Assembly (NCBI GenBank): GCA_964036275.1
Contig: OZ038433.1
Location: forward strand, 9,341,048-9,405,047
Direction of reading: 5' to 3'
DNA length: 64,000 nt
Source of the DNA: Litoditis marina
Taxonomy: Eukaryota; Nematoda; Chromadorea; Rhabditida; Rhabditidae
Below are positions 1 to 13,304 of this stretch, in pieces. The notes beneath the pieces were generated by a model. That model had not been told where the DNA came from and ran no database searches. It saw only the letters and a list, made by a program, of their open reading frames with translations. Within the stretch, counting starts at the first letter, position 1. The number at the start of each line of letters is the position of its first letter. Made by a program: the position numbers and the translations under genes.

Positions 1-3000
1 TGCCGCCCTATTCACTCTCCTGCGGGGGATGTTGTCCGAACCGAAGCGGACGAACATGTAGAAAGGATAGGCGAAGAAGAGCAGGAATAGCACTACCAAC
101 GAGATGCCCAGGGTCAGGAAACTGAAAACACGTCACATCAGGGCATCTGCTACTGACACCCAATGTCACCATGATGTAACCAACACCCATCAAATGTATA
201 CACTCGATGTCAAATTTACAATTCTGAACAATCCATTGAATGAAATAATAAGAGACGTATACAGCATTGAATGATGTTTGTCGTGTGGGACCAGAAATGT
301 CATCCTCCACTTATTCTGTGCCTCGCATTGTATCAATCAAATCGATGTTCCATGCGACTTTTCTTTTTGTAGTTCGATTTCTCAAACGTTTTGTAATGAC
401 TCGTGAGTAATAAAATAAATATTATTCAGATTAGACTTACATGGCAGGAGAAGAGTCTTTGTCTCCAAATAACCAAAGCGTGAAGAACGTCTCGCCGCAC
501 AGAAGAATCAACAGTGAGAATCCTACGAGAAGTACAATCGGGAAGCCCAGCACACGACGCAGAGAGCCATGTTGACCGGCTGCAAACACGATAATACAAG
601 TACAACAATAATAACAGGAGTGACAAATGTAAAGAATATTTTTTTTGGTGAACTTCTATTTTTTTAGGGGAATGGGGCGTACGGGCAGTGGCGTCGGTCA
701 ACGTTTTGGTCACCCCTGAATAATAATGATAATACCCTTGAATAATAATGATCTTCATACTTTTTTGCCACACGATCGATATACTTTGCTCGATATATCT
801 GTCGCGGACTGAGAAATGTATGAAAAGCTGAAAAATCTGAAGAGTATGAAGAGGCATTGACTGTCTAATGAACTGACGTTTGGTCCTTCTGAGGGCGGAG
901 AATAGTCTGACTGGTAGTACTCCGTAGTGTTCCTCGGCTGCCTCTATCAGGGTGGTCAGTATCTTGGCCAACGCCTGTTCTCCCCCGATGGAAGAGAGAC
1001 GGTGGTAGTCGGCAAACAGGAAACTGAACACAAACATTCTTCATTTTCAGGAAAAAATCAAATTTCGACTGAAATACATTGCACTTTATGAATTTGCGTC
1101 AATACAGTTGCAGAAATGATCTGTTTTTCAAATTTCCCAAGTTTTTACACTATGACCATCTACTTTTATACAAAGCTTCTTCATCACAACCCGGTTTTTC
1201 CGTTTCATTCAATTGGGCAGAATGTTCATCGCAATTCACAACATGACCAAAATTTAAACTACATAGCGCAACATAGTACATAGTTCCAACACACACCAGT
1301 GAGAAGTGACCATTCTACGAAAAGGAACCCCCATTCAGTACGTGCAAATTCATGACTTTGCTATTTCCCCTTTCCTAATTCTCCACATTTGGGCAAAAAG
1401 TAGGCTCTTTATTATAACTTCTCTCTGAGCATCAGGCCGAGTCGGCCAATTCTACATGCAACCGGATTTTTTGGTAACCTAACCGGGTTTTGGGACATTT
1501 GACCGGCCGAGAAAGCCTACCTGACAGGGTCGGAGGCCAATTCTCCCTCATCCTGCATGGGTGCATGTAGAGTGAGTACATTCCACAGCAGACGGACATG
1601 ACTGAATGTCTTGGCCGCATTCGTGCCCCATCTGATAGCACTTGACCAACCGCCAATCTCGCTACCGTACCACAACACACCTGCAAAAAACAACATATTG
1701 AAGAAAAAAATAAGTTATATGAGTTACATAGGTAGTTAAAGTAAATAATTTATAGTGTCTTATATCATATTCATCAGTTAGAATCAAATTATGAGAGTCA
1801 GATGATATGTAATTTCTTATTAAAAAATGTTATCGTGTTGCATTGTTTCGGTGGTAACTGAAACTGAGGCAAAACGCGATAGAATCACCATAGAGTGTAG
1901 ATGACATATTTCGATGGAAACTGAGAAAATAATACTGAAACTGATGAAAATGTTACTGACCTTTTATATAGTCTATAACCAAGATACTATTTGGGCTTAT
2001 TTCAGTCTATTGCGCAAATTCTATTACCAATGGTGTCTTTCATCTTTCACCAGCTTATCAAACATTCTGCTCACAGTCAATCGTCATTTTCACAAAGACT
2101 ACGAAACCAAAAGTCTTGGAGAGAACAGCAACGATATATCGATCCTTTCCCACGTGCCCACCTACCGTATACAACTAGAATAAGAAGACAGACGGCCAGT
2201 CCTATGCTCCAGACGGCTATGTACCATGCCATACTCTCCCCTATTGCCACTAGGGTGGCAGCTGTGGAAGTGGCAACCAGACACGAAACGATCACGTAGA
2301 AAATGAACAGCGCCGAAAGCCTATAAGAGGACATTTGGTTCTTTTCCCGAATAAAAAAACTAATAACATATTTCCTAACTTCTGTTTGCACCTTGCTATA
2401 ACAGTTGCGCTGCTCACTGGACGCCTTTCTCGAAGCATGGACTGGATTTTCACATTATATGTCCTTCTCCTGTAGCCTGACCAAAATTTCAGATTCAGAG
2501 AGACTGTAGAAAGAAGTATGTAAGGTCGTCTTATGAGGAAAAAAATGCTGAATGTATTAGGACAATATGTACAATTGTGATTGTGACAAAACATTCACGC
2601 GATGAAATACAACCTAGAACCTACTCATGCTGATTTTAGTTAGAGTTAAGTTGAAGTTACCCCTGATCCCCTGTTCTTCAAAGTTTACGGAACTTGCAAG
2701 TTACAGTCTTAGAGGGAAATTCTGTAAAGCAGACTGAATTTGGCCTACCAATACCATCTCCATCCAGCCACGAAGCACCAGGGGAGGCTTGGTAAAACGT
2801 CAAAACAAGGTTGCGTGATAGACCAAACTATGAATGAACGCACCTCAGTCTGGCGCCCTCCGTCCATTTTCGGGAGAAGTTGATCATTGCGTCCTTCAAC
2901 TTGGACAGCAGCACCGACTTGCCAGATCCCCATTTGGCGTAGAGTCCAATGGTCAACGGCAACGACAGGGCTGGCTCACAGACTGAAATGGAACAAGTTA

Positions 3001-6000
3001 TTCGCAGACTGTCGTGTGTCACGTTCCTTCACTCAAGCCGCAATCAAACTGTTTACGTTGAGCTCAATGTTCAACAAAACATGCAAATGCAAATCGGTTT
3101 AGTTCGGCATGAATCGAAACGCATGATTCATTCACTATAAACGCCGACGTTGAACGTCGACATGATAAGTATGAATTCTGCCTCAGACTGGCACTGGACT
3201 TGTGAGAACCAGATTAGGGCGCGAGGACGAGCGTCAAAATGATAGACATTGATTTAGGTACTGCTCTTGTCCGTAGCTATGCAATCGATATCTTTATGCC
3301 AACCTCGGCCAGATAAAATGAACGCGTTCCAAAACTTCTAAGTGTGACCATAAACTAGCCGAACTAGCCGATTAGGGGGCTTTTGGTTAACCGGAGAAGG
3401 TTTCCACGTCCCGGCCCACACAGGGCCAACAACTAGCGACTTCCACTCAGAACGATCGATGAATGGGAATCGCACAGTTTTGGAACGTGGCTCCAAACAT
3501 ATGCAAGGGGTCGCGAGAATTCGAGAACGTTGGAAGCCTTTCTGTTCAAGTATTTCTCCTGTGGTGTAGCATGTACCTAGATCAGATCTGGCCAATTGAA
3601 ATATTTGTAAAAGTTGCTAGTTTCTCTGTTCTAGAACAAACAAGGCGACTTTTCCTTTTTTGATTATACAGCCCGAGGAGACTGACCAATATCGGCGAGT
3701 ACATTGCTGTACACATCGTATCCCATCATGCCGTCCATCTGTTGGTCCGCCTGCTTCGGTCCGTACAGCAACGGCAGAATCGGCTGCGGGTTCTCCATAT
3801 CGATTGAATACCCCGTTTGACCTACGTTGTTCGGACGATACAGTAGCCGCTTGTCGGCCACCGGCGCATTTTCTGTAAATAAATGGTTTTTATGTAAGAA
3901 AACTTCACCACACTTTTTCAGCACCTATTTATCAAATCTAATATACATCGTCCGAAGGTTCGACAAATCCTATCCTATACCTACTCAGCCGAGCCTGTGC
4001 CAGACTTCTATTGCGTGCCCCGAGTGTCATATGACGGAAATCGCCTTCATTATTGACAGTTATTTTCCTTTTTATTGTCAGCCATTTTTGCATATGTTAC
4101 TCAAAACATCCCAGCTAGCTGGTGAACCACTTCTGTAGCGAGAGGGTGTGCAGGCCAGACGGTCTATCTAGACTGACTGTTTTTATCGCCCTCCATGTTC
4201 TGTCTCTTTTGTAGTTTGATCATCCTCAATAGACGGGCGCGAATCCTTCTGAGTGCTACACCCAAGGGCGGGCAGAAAATGGTTTGAAGTAGAGTCCAAT
4301 ACGACCTCCCCCCCCCTTGAAAAATAAATGGAAAATTCCGAGCGAAGTTTCGTTTGGTTGCTAAAAACCTGCAATTTTCAACCTCTTCTGGATCAAAAAC
4401 GACCCCTCTCCTTGACTTTTCCCCCTGGCGTCACCTACCCAACAGAGCCTGTGCCAGCCTCCTACTGCGTGCCCTGAGTGCCAGATGAAGGGCGTTGTCC
4501 CCATTGTTGTCAGTCGGTGACAGTTTGGCCCCCGACCTCCGCAGCAGCATCACCAGGGCTACGTGGCGCGACTTCACCGCGCGGATCAGAGGCGTCTCCC
4601 CGTCCTGCAAGTGGAGATAATATGGGTGGCTGGTTAGGTAATTACTGAAAATTTCATGACTTCTCATCGAAAATGTAGCAAACTTCCCCGATATTAGCGA
4701 AATAGTACTCAGTTCTGTGATTTTTTCAGTATTAGAAGAAATTTACTGAGTATATGACGAATTCAAAACGTATGCTTAAGCTTGATAGCTCGATATGGAG
4801 TTCGCTAGTTGAATAGAAATTAAGTAAAACTTAGATTGAAATGGAGAAACAACGTGCTTTGTGTATCGCCGAATGAATGTTCTAAGTATGCAAAGTGAGC
4901 AGAGTAATTTTTGACATTCAAGCCTGAATCTGTTGAGATATAAATATGATCGTCGTTCTATGTTCAAGAGTTTTGGCGTAACCAGACTTCTAGGAGGGAT
5001 TATTAGGATGGTACTGTGCTACTGTAATAATACCTTGTTCTTGATCTCCAGGTTCGGTTTTCGATCGATAATCATATTTGCCATGTCAGCAAACGACTTA
5101 TCGATTGCCAAATGAAGTGGGGTTCGGTTGTCCTGCAAAACACAGGGTGAGCTAAAACTAAAATGATAATTGAAAGGTGAATACTAACTCGTGTTCAGGG
5201 AACTAAATATTGAAAACAAATGTTCCGGATGACAAAAAACATGGCGACCTTATATAATCTTCAGCAGCATTCTGGATGAATATACATCATTTAGTAACGT
5301 TGAAACAAATATCCGAAATTTCTTGCTTTGTTCTGGTCAGTCTTGCCTTTTCAGGACTTTTGTCGTAATACGATCATGAAATGAGGGCCAATCCCGTTAC
5401 CGTACATACTGAAAGTAAAGAAACACAATTTACGTTAGAAAAACAGGTAACCGGGTTTTCATTTTCGGTTACCAACCGGTTACCTGCTGAGGTAACCTTA
5501 AAAAAAGTTACCAAAAACCGCTTACATATATATGGAATTCACCCATCAGGAGGTAAGCAGATAAGTTCGTGATAGTGAATGAAACTAACAGAGTCCTTGC
5601 AGTTGACATCCGCAAATCGATCGAGTAGCAACTTGACAATGGGAATACTACCGGATCGCACGGCACTCGTCAGAATCCAGTTACCAAACCTGAAAAGAAA
5701 TCATCAGATGCCACAAAGCCAACAACAGTGCACAGCACTATTCGTCAAACAAGGTTCGTTTCATTTAAAAGTTCACATTGTTAGGTAAAAACAACCACGT
5801 TGTGTTGTGCAGAAATACAGCGCTTTATTCAAATCGGTCAACGATTATAGTTTGTAATTCCAATCTTAGAACCGTACTGCCATAACCTCAGCTTCTAACA
5901 TTGTTTCTGCACTTTGAACCGTTGGACCATGCTCGGTCAAACAGCAATTGAAGCGAGCAGTTGAGATAACACAGAACACCATGTGATACTATGTGTCAAG

Positions 6001-9000
6001 TACATAAACTTGTTGATAAATATTGAAATTCCAACATCATACTTAACATACCTATCACATTGGTTGACGAAAGCTCCTGAATTGACGAGCGACTCAGCGA
6101 TTCCCGCGTAACCCTCACGAGCAGCGATTCCCAGAGCCGATAGTCCATTCTACGAAAATAACAAGCTTGTATCGACGAACCACGCCAGTAAACACATTTA
6201 GGAGAACATATTTTGGACAAGTGCCAGAACCGTATTATATACATATCTCAAACCCTTCCATTACATCGTGACACAAATGACTGACAAAACAGATTTAGCG
6301 CCAGAATGAATCTTCCAAATGCTGAACAAAATGCAAAACGACGAGAACTATCCATTCTAATCCATTCTGGAAACATCTCCCTCTCTTGGACTCTTGGTAT
6401 ACGAATGATTTCGTTACCTGATCGACAACGTTGATGTTTGGTTCTCGGGTGAGAAGAAGGTCTACCACACTGAGATAGTTCCCTCGGGTCGACAACATAA
6501 GGGCAGTGGAGGAGTACTGAAACGGAACTAAACTAAATGCAAGTGTAAAATATCTACTTTCCTACTTATGGCTTGTAGCCTAATATCATACACCAGCAAA
6601 GTTGTCCGAATAGTCAGAAAAATTCGAAAAACGACTACTGTTTAGGCAAAAAGATGCAAATCGGTCTACTTTTTTTTGGAAAAATCCTAAATTTTTAAGT
6701 GTTTACATTTGAAAACGGACAATTTTTTTGTCGCTTAGTCGGACCTCACTGGTGCATGCCTAATATCTAGCAAACGAATATGGAACATTTCATCAAAAAC
6801 GAGAAGAAAAGAATGTACTTTTCTCAACTAATTTTGGGGAGGAGAATAGAGGGCATAATACCAGTAAAGTACCACGTGTGACGTGAAATGTTACTTGTAA
6901 ATGAAATGTACTGACCATTCCTACTGCATCCACCTCAGCTCCGGCATTCAACAGATGTTCCACCACTGGCAAATGACCTTTCCGCGCAGCCCAGATCAGA
7001 GCGGTACTCCCGAACTTATCACAAGCATTCACCTGGAAATAGAGCATTGTATACCAGTTTAGTTCACTTATAAGTTAACGTAGAATCTCAACATAACACA
7101 CATACCTGAGGTTGTCTGAATAGTCAGAAAATTTCGATAGACGGATTACTTTTATCCAACAGAAAGATAAACATATTTCTTCACTTCTGCAGGTTTCTTT
7201 TCCATACTTTTTGTAACCGTACACTTAAAAACTACAAGGTTTTTTCTCTGTGAGGTGTTAGTTCATGGACAACGGTTGAATCTCTACAGTATAGATTTGC
7301 ACAGGGAACAGTGGTCAAACCATTATTGATAGCCAAACAATGCTGCTGCGAGATCAACAGCGACCAGTCTGATCGATAACTATGTTTTGTGTGCTACCCT
7401 CGTAGCTGAGTGTAGATTTATGAATGAATGTATATTTGGAACGTTGATTTTACCGATATACTAAATATGGTATACCTGCGCATCAAATTGAATGAGTCTC
7501 TCGACGACCACAGTGAATCCCCTTCCAGAAGCCACGATCAACGGAGTCAATCCATCTTCTTCGTCTATTAGGTTCACATGGGCCTCAAACAAAGTGAGAT
7601 TAACAAGACTCATGCGTACAATTGAGACACCCCCCCCCCATTTCAAAACTTACAGGTGGTTACTTTTTTCTAGAAATTCTGACAGAGAGACAGTCCTCTA
7701 TAGGGTGTTGTAGTCAAACATCAGAAACGTGGAAAACCATAATTCGAGACAGTAATACGACGATTTCCTATAGATACACATGTTTGCTTTTTGTTGTTGC
7801 TTTTGCTCAAGCTTTCCCCCTGATCTAAGACTTATTTAAGTGTAGCAGTAGCAAAACTCAGATGCAGAATGGATAAACCCAGGTTTATTCTTCGGGTCGG
7901 GATAAGTATTATTGCTAGCACAGTGAGACAAGTACAGAATCTTTGGAAAAGGAGCAATGTGGTATAAGCTGTTTCACCCACTCATAGCCTGTTTCGCCCA
8001 CTCATAGCCCACAACTAACCCGATACTGTAGGAGAAGAGATAAAACTTCCACGTGACACTTGTAAACGGCCCACATCAGGGGACTCCACCCCATCTGAAA
8101 CGCATTGTTGTAAATTATCAATCCCAGTCAAATAACGCATGGCGATTGATATTAGATGATTCTCATACGTCGTGAAAATGGAACCAAAACAAAATGTACA
8201 TGTTTAACCAAACAAACATATGTTCGATGAGAGAAACAAACATGTTGTGTCATAGTATGATCAATGGTTTCAGGTATCAATATCAACTGTTTTGCCGTTT
8301 GAAGCAGCCTCTTTGAAAATATCAAATGCACATGAGCCATAGTTTAGTAGTTTTTAACGTACCAGGTCAGGCTGATCTACTGCTGCTCCATTTTCCAACA
8401 GTATCCGTACTACATCCACGTAGCCTCGTTGGGCAGCGTTCAGCAGAGCGCTCCAACCCTCCTGTAAAACCAATATTGTGATGAAAGTAGCGAAGTAAAG
8501 CCTTAACTAAACCATATCTTTCGATCAGTGCGTAAATGTCTATTTAAGACGCCTAGATATCTCCACTATTGAGATAACTAGAGAATTCGCCTATGAAGCT
8601 TCGTGTATTTCGATCGATAAACGGGATTACTTAGTAGAACAGTCAGACCTTACTGTTGTGTGTATGTAACAATAAAATTAAACGTTTAATGACCTACGTT
8701 ATCAGTCTCGTCAATGATTTCAGCATCAGCAGCCAAAGCCTTGACCGCATCCACATTATTGACGCGAGCAGCTACGATCAACAGGGTTTCACCAGTCTGA
8801 AATGAACAAATAAAATCGCATTCCGTTTGTTCGTACATCATCTGACTCGTCTGGTAGGGCCTTACATACATTTCAAAATCCCGGTTCATTTTGTGAAACG
8901 GGCACTACAACAGCACGTTTCAATAACAGAACCCCTTGTCTCTGAGACCAGGTCCAGGAGAGAACCTGAGATAATTAAAGGAAAGTACACTCGATGTAAG

Positions 9001-10085
9001 CCTATGCTGAATAACTGAGCAGTTACACAACACTCAAAACTACAGCAAAACATTGTTTCCAAGGTGTTGGTAACTAACAGCAACCTTAGCGAAACAACCT
9101 TGGGGCAGACTTCGTGAATGGAAGGCTTTGTGGAACAATTCTAGAGCATATTCGAAGATCAGTGGTCATTTAAAGGTCGTCGTCGACAATGCGCAGAGAG
9201 CGTTCAGTTCACACCTCAAAACTGGTTTCCGCGCTCTCGGCGGCGCAACAAAACATTGATACAACGCAGACACAACATTGGTCTATTCACAACTCCAGAA
9301 TAACGCCATAAACTAGTATCTATGCAATACAATCTGCTACTCCCAAGTCACCAAATAACTGTTATTTCACTCATCGATTATATAATATGATACGATGTAC
9401 CTCCTTACAGAGATCATACACTAGCTGGTATGATACATCAAGATGATCGGATAGGAGTATTGTAGCGAGTTTGACTACAAGGGGGGATAAGGAAAATGAG
9501 TTCGATTTGAACTTCACGTTTATGATCTAATAACTCGAGAGAAGTAAAATGAAAAAGGACTAACTGCATTTCTGAGAGCTGTGATTTCGGCGGAGAGAGG
9601 GCACTGTTCATACAATCCATGTTCTATCTGAAATAACTACTATTCTATTCAAGTGTTATAATAGCATTCTAATATAATATAAAAGATAATTGAGTGAACC
9701 TGAAAAAAAACTCAAGCATATCTGCTTGTGAGTTCTTTCTAATGTTTATCCTCAGCTGACGGTCTTTGACCAAATACTTTACTTGTTATGTAAATTAACA
9801 ACGGAATCACACCTAAATAACTGTGAATTCCGAAAAATAAACGGAATCAGGGTAAACTTCATTATTCTAACTCGAATGCGCCAGATTTCAATTTCAAGTT
9901 TTGACGTGTTTTCGACGTGAATGACCGATTTTTGTGTTTTTTATAATATAATTTTTAATATTTCGAACCTTTTCAAATAAATCTGCCACTTGTATACTGT
10001 TCATCGTAGTTGGCAGTGCAGAAGCAACTGCGAATGCACTGCTAGCTGCCTCTATCCAAGGCGGTCTTCGGCTATTTTGAACCAT
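1..10085 (-). CDS. KIDINS220: KIDINS220/ARMS-like ankyrin-repeat membrane-spanning KAP NTPase (3' end outside window)
   Basis: Exons read in transcript order: 10085-9969, 9627-9565, 8796-8698, 8461-8363, 8094-8020, 7583-7476, 7032-6916, 6516-6418, 6149-6052, 5689-5590, 5132-5034, 4604-4439, 3872-3687, 2982-2844, 2320-2166, 1680-1521, 1023-878, 579-441, 121-1. They join in frame to about 762 residues and run off the left edge. The first 450 residues or so are ankyrin repeats, several encoded by 99-bp exons. A KAP-type P-loop ([11 protein letters not shown]) follows, then four hydrophobic segments, in the order of the KIDINS220 family, a neurotrophin and ephrin receptor scaffold in animals. The family marker [18 protein letters not shown] is present just before the P-loop. 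The start is uncertain: ATG at 10085 or the in-frame ATG at 10004; an acceptor (TTGGCAG) lies 12 nt upstream of the first. The C-terminal half is outside the window. Confidence 0.9.
3129..3186. repeat. Half copy of the hairpin MITE at 13149-13304
   Basis: The sequence from AACGCCGACGTTGAACGTCG through AAGTATGAATTCTGCCT matches the right half of the complete element at 13149-13304 with scattered changes. The left half is missing. It sits in the KIDINS220-like intron between exons 3872-3687 and 2982-2844. Confidence 0.5.
3979..4060 (-). pseudogene. Decayed duplicate of the last ankyrin exon inside a KIDINS220-like intron
   Basis: This stretch aligns without gaps to 4433-4514, the 3' part of the last ankyrin exon plus its donor, at about 77% identity (63 of 82 by eye). 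On the minus strand it still reads NNEGDF...[11 protein letters not shown] against DNNGDN...[11 protein letters not shown] and keeps a GTAGGT donor in the same phase. The upstream half of the exon is not recognisable and I saw no clear acceptor. It is most simply a relic of a tandem exon duplication, though use as an alternative exon is not excluded. Confidence 0.6.
5440..5522. repeat. GGTTAACC-type inverted repeat
   Basis: A cluster of GGTAACC / GGTTACC words in alternating orientation lies in a KIDINS220-like intron. It resembles the better-formed inverted repeat at 38046-38167 and short clusters near 1465, 3350 and 35690, so it is probably a degraded member of the same family. Confidence 0.4.
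6594..6762. mobile_element. Intronic MITE, GTCCGA family, copy 1
   Basis: The ends are near-inverted copies: ACCAGCAAAGTTGTCCGAAT on the left and AGTCGGACCTCACTGGT on the right. The body is AT-rich and includes a GGTCTACTTTTT block shared with copies at 18903, 24354 and 31426. A partial copy lies nearby at about 7107-7160. There is no coding capacity, so it is a non-autonomous element. Confidence 0.6.
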
Positions 10086-10435
10086 TTTTCCGTCGGTCTG
10101 CCAAGAAAAGACGTGATTGGCAGGCTACTCCAGTCGGGACCCGAATCGAACAGCTGGGGTAGGCAAAAGGGCAAGATAAGGAAAGGAAAGGACACACAAA
10201 GCACGAACAATCAATAAATAATCCGAAGGGATAGTGATAAGAGATGGTGGAGGAGCTGGGGAAACAGTCAGGGTTCGAAAAGTTATATGATGGGGGATGG
10301 AATAAGGTGAGTGAAGATGCAATGAGTAAATCCTGTATCTGCTAGTTCAACAAGAAGCAAAAAAAGAAACAGGAATAAAGAAAAAGGAGAGAAAAAAAAG
10401 AGAGCGTAAAAGACAGATGAGGAATGAAGAGGATG

Positions 10436-10442
10436 AAGAGAG

Positions 10443-10484
<42 letters not shown>

Positions 10485-10485
10485 A

Positions 10486-10520
<35 letters not shown>

Positions 10521-10521
10521 T

Positions 10522-10554
<33 letters not shown>

Positions 10555-10568
10555 TGAGAGAGAGGGCG
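10436..10568. repeat. (GA)n microsatellite, interrupted
   Basis: About 130 bp of GA dinucleotides with occasional AA and TG interruptions. The long Ser/Leu-rich and Arg/Glu-rich open frames here are translations of the repeat, not genes. Confidence 0.95.
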
Positions 10569-11411
10569 AGAACGGTAGGAAATTTCCACATTTCGTTAGC
10601 AAGAATTTTTATTAAAATAAGAAGAAAATGTGAAGACTTTTGAAGTATATTGGAAACAACGTCGTCAATACTCGAACGTACATCTAACACTGGTTAGGTT
10701 GATAAGCAAAATGCTGAGCATTCCGTCCGGTTCTCGATAGAAACTCCAATGGCTACTGAGAATATGTGAGGAAAAAATCAATCGTGAGAAATGAATAAGT
10801 TTAGTTTGAGACAGTTATTTCTAACATTCTCTTCATACGGTAGCACAATGATGATGTATAAGAGAAGTTTAGCAAGGACAGTGGAATATATTGCAACGAT
10901 ACATTCAACTTCGCGGACTAATCTTATCATTACACTCCGCTACCAGCTGTAAAATTGGTAGAAAAACGTCTGGCTGGGGGCAAACTCGGGAATTGACCTC
11001 AAACTACAACTGGTGTCCTCAGTCTGTTCCATGTGCTTGCAGACACCTACAGTATGAACTTGAAACTGTTAGGCCGTTAGGCAGCTTTGGAGAGCGCAGA
11101 CATTTCCAGGAAACTATCCCGTTTTTATCACTATAGAAGTTGTTCAGGGAAAGGCTTAATAGTTGTAGTTGATTTGGTGTGCTCTGTTTGTTGTTTGATC
11201 CCTCTACTCTGCTGTCATAGTTCACAATTTATGCTGTGTGCGCAGACCAAAATACAACTCAGAATGATCAAATCTGAGTTGTAGTTTGATCTGCGCAAAC
11301 AGCATAGATTGCTTGACCAAATTTTGACCGGAAACAGACGAGATCAAACTACAAGTACAGCGGGATCGAACCACTTACGGGCAGAGGCTCGAGTTAGAAA
11401 GATCAAGCCCC

Positions 11412-11413
<2 letters not shown>

Positions 11414-11508
<95 letters not shown>

Positions 11509-11510
11509 CA
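11414..11510. repeat. (CT)n microsatellite, nearly pure
   Basis: A run of about 95 bp of CT dinucleotides with one TTT interruption near the right end. It has the opposite strand sense to the GA tracts on either side. Confidence 0.95.
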
Positions 11511-12688
11511 ACTAAAATGCTTCATATTCATATTGAAAGACGTAGGTGTCTACGGCGTTAGAAAATAAAAATGAGTACACACAACAGCAGAATTCGAAAA
11601 CGACCAGAACATTGTATAAAAAAGAACATATTCAGCTTTCCAGAGGACCGCTGCGCTATTATCTTGAACAACTCAACGAGAAGCTCCAACAGGTGAACAC
11701 CTGTCCTACTAAATTTATGATCGAGGGATCAAGTAAAAATCTGTATTGTGTTATAACAGTGTAAACTTGAAACTTTTCCACTGGAGACTGGAACCTGACC
11801 ACAACACGTACAATTCTTCTTTGAACGCGCATCATAAAACAATACCTTACATGAGTATGTTGTATAGTCTTTTCCATTCCTACTGAGACTTCTACAGTAC
11901 GATTTCGAAACTTCCAAGCCGTTTTGCTCACTTTTCATCGGAGAAAATGAGGATTTTCGTACCTCATTCTCCCTCTCAGATAGAGTAAATATACGAGAGA
12001 AGTTTTCATGAACTACATTTTCAGCTTCACAACAGCCTTCGGAAAGTTTGTAAGGTTACTGTAGTAGGCTCAGTAGGAATGGTGTGAACTATACATGTTT
12101 TCATCACAACCTATGCACCTGTGCTGAGATGCACATATCAGAGTCGTGACAACTAGGCTTTGCTCTGAAAAACCGTTGCAACTTAAAATACCGGGGTCAG
12201 CCAGATGTCGCCTGTACTGTTTGAAATTCATAAGGAGATGCAGGCTAAATCGACATCAGTATTTAAGCCTGCATCTTCTCCGGTATTTTAAGCTGCCAGC
12301 GTTTTCACAGTGGGTGGAACGTTTTCAGTCAACTCTGTTCTGGCGGAAGTTAACTGAACCGTGTCTTCAAAGCATGTGCGTGAGGAGACAGGTGATTGGG
12401 TTGAGCAAAATCTATAATAGCTAAATCACGTATGAAGTACTCTAATTACTGAGTTTTCCACTCTCACATACTTGTCATCATTCTATTGCGGAAGCGTTAA
12501 CCCTAAAAGGGAGACTGAAACATATGATTCAAATGACTGGATGTGTATCGATTGGGTCGGTTCATAAAGTCATTTGGACTTGAACATTTTGTTTTCGGCT
12601 GGAGATGATCCAGCCTAACGAGTTAGTGTATCACAACGGGGGCGATTATGGGAAAGCGAATGGAATAATCAACTTCAACACAAGAGGG

Positions 12689-12840
<152 letters not shown>

Positions 12841-13148
12841 ATTGAGAAAGAAGACATCTAATTAAAGTGTCTTTCATGAAATCGATATCTCAGCGAGTAA
12901 TGAACGAGAATACATAATTAAACAACACTAATAAGTGGGCAGTCGGTGAAGCGCATCAATCAACATAAAACTCTCACTAAACCTAAACTCTGAAAACTGA
13001 ACTTAACATATTTTCGAGACAAGAAGATACAGGACCGTAGCCTGCACGGCAGTCCGAAACAACCAATCGGTTCTGAGCTCATGTCTTTGTAGTTTGATCC
13101 CCGTCCTTCTTAGTAGGGAACCAAGAAATGCCGTAACATTTTGGAGTA

Positions 13149-13304
13149 TAAGGCCGCTTTCATACTCTTTACGTCGGCGTTAATGTGAAGAAAACATACG
13201 CATCGATTTTATTGGCGTTAACGCCGGCGCCAATCGATACGTATGTTTTATTCACTAAGAACGCCAGCGTTGAACGCCGACGTAAAAAGTATGAAAGCGG
13301 CCTA
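13149..13304. mobile_element. Short palindromic hairpin MITE
   Basis: Arms beginning AGGCCGCTTTCATACTCTTT and ending AAAGTATGAAAGCGGCCT are near-perfect reverse complements, and pairing continues through ACGTCGGCGTTAA and CATACG...CGTATG to the centre. The whole 156 bp can fold as one hairpin. It is flanked by TA/TAA, compatible with a small TA-type target duplication. It has no coding capacity. Confidence 0.75.

Noticed and set aside
5440..5522. Possible CRISPR-like or satellite array of GGTTACC words
   Set aside because: The spacing is irregular, the units alternate in orientation and the host is eukaryotic; a degraded inverted-repeat element fits better.
10283..10690. 135-residue Ser/Leu-rich minus-strand open frame
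   Set aside because: Translation of the GA microsatellite.
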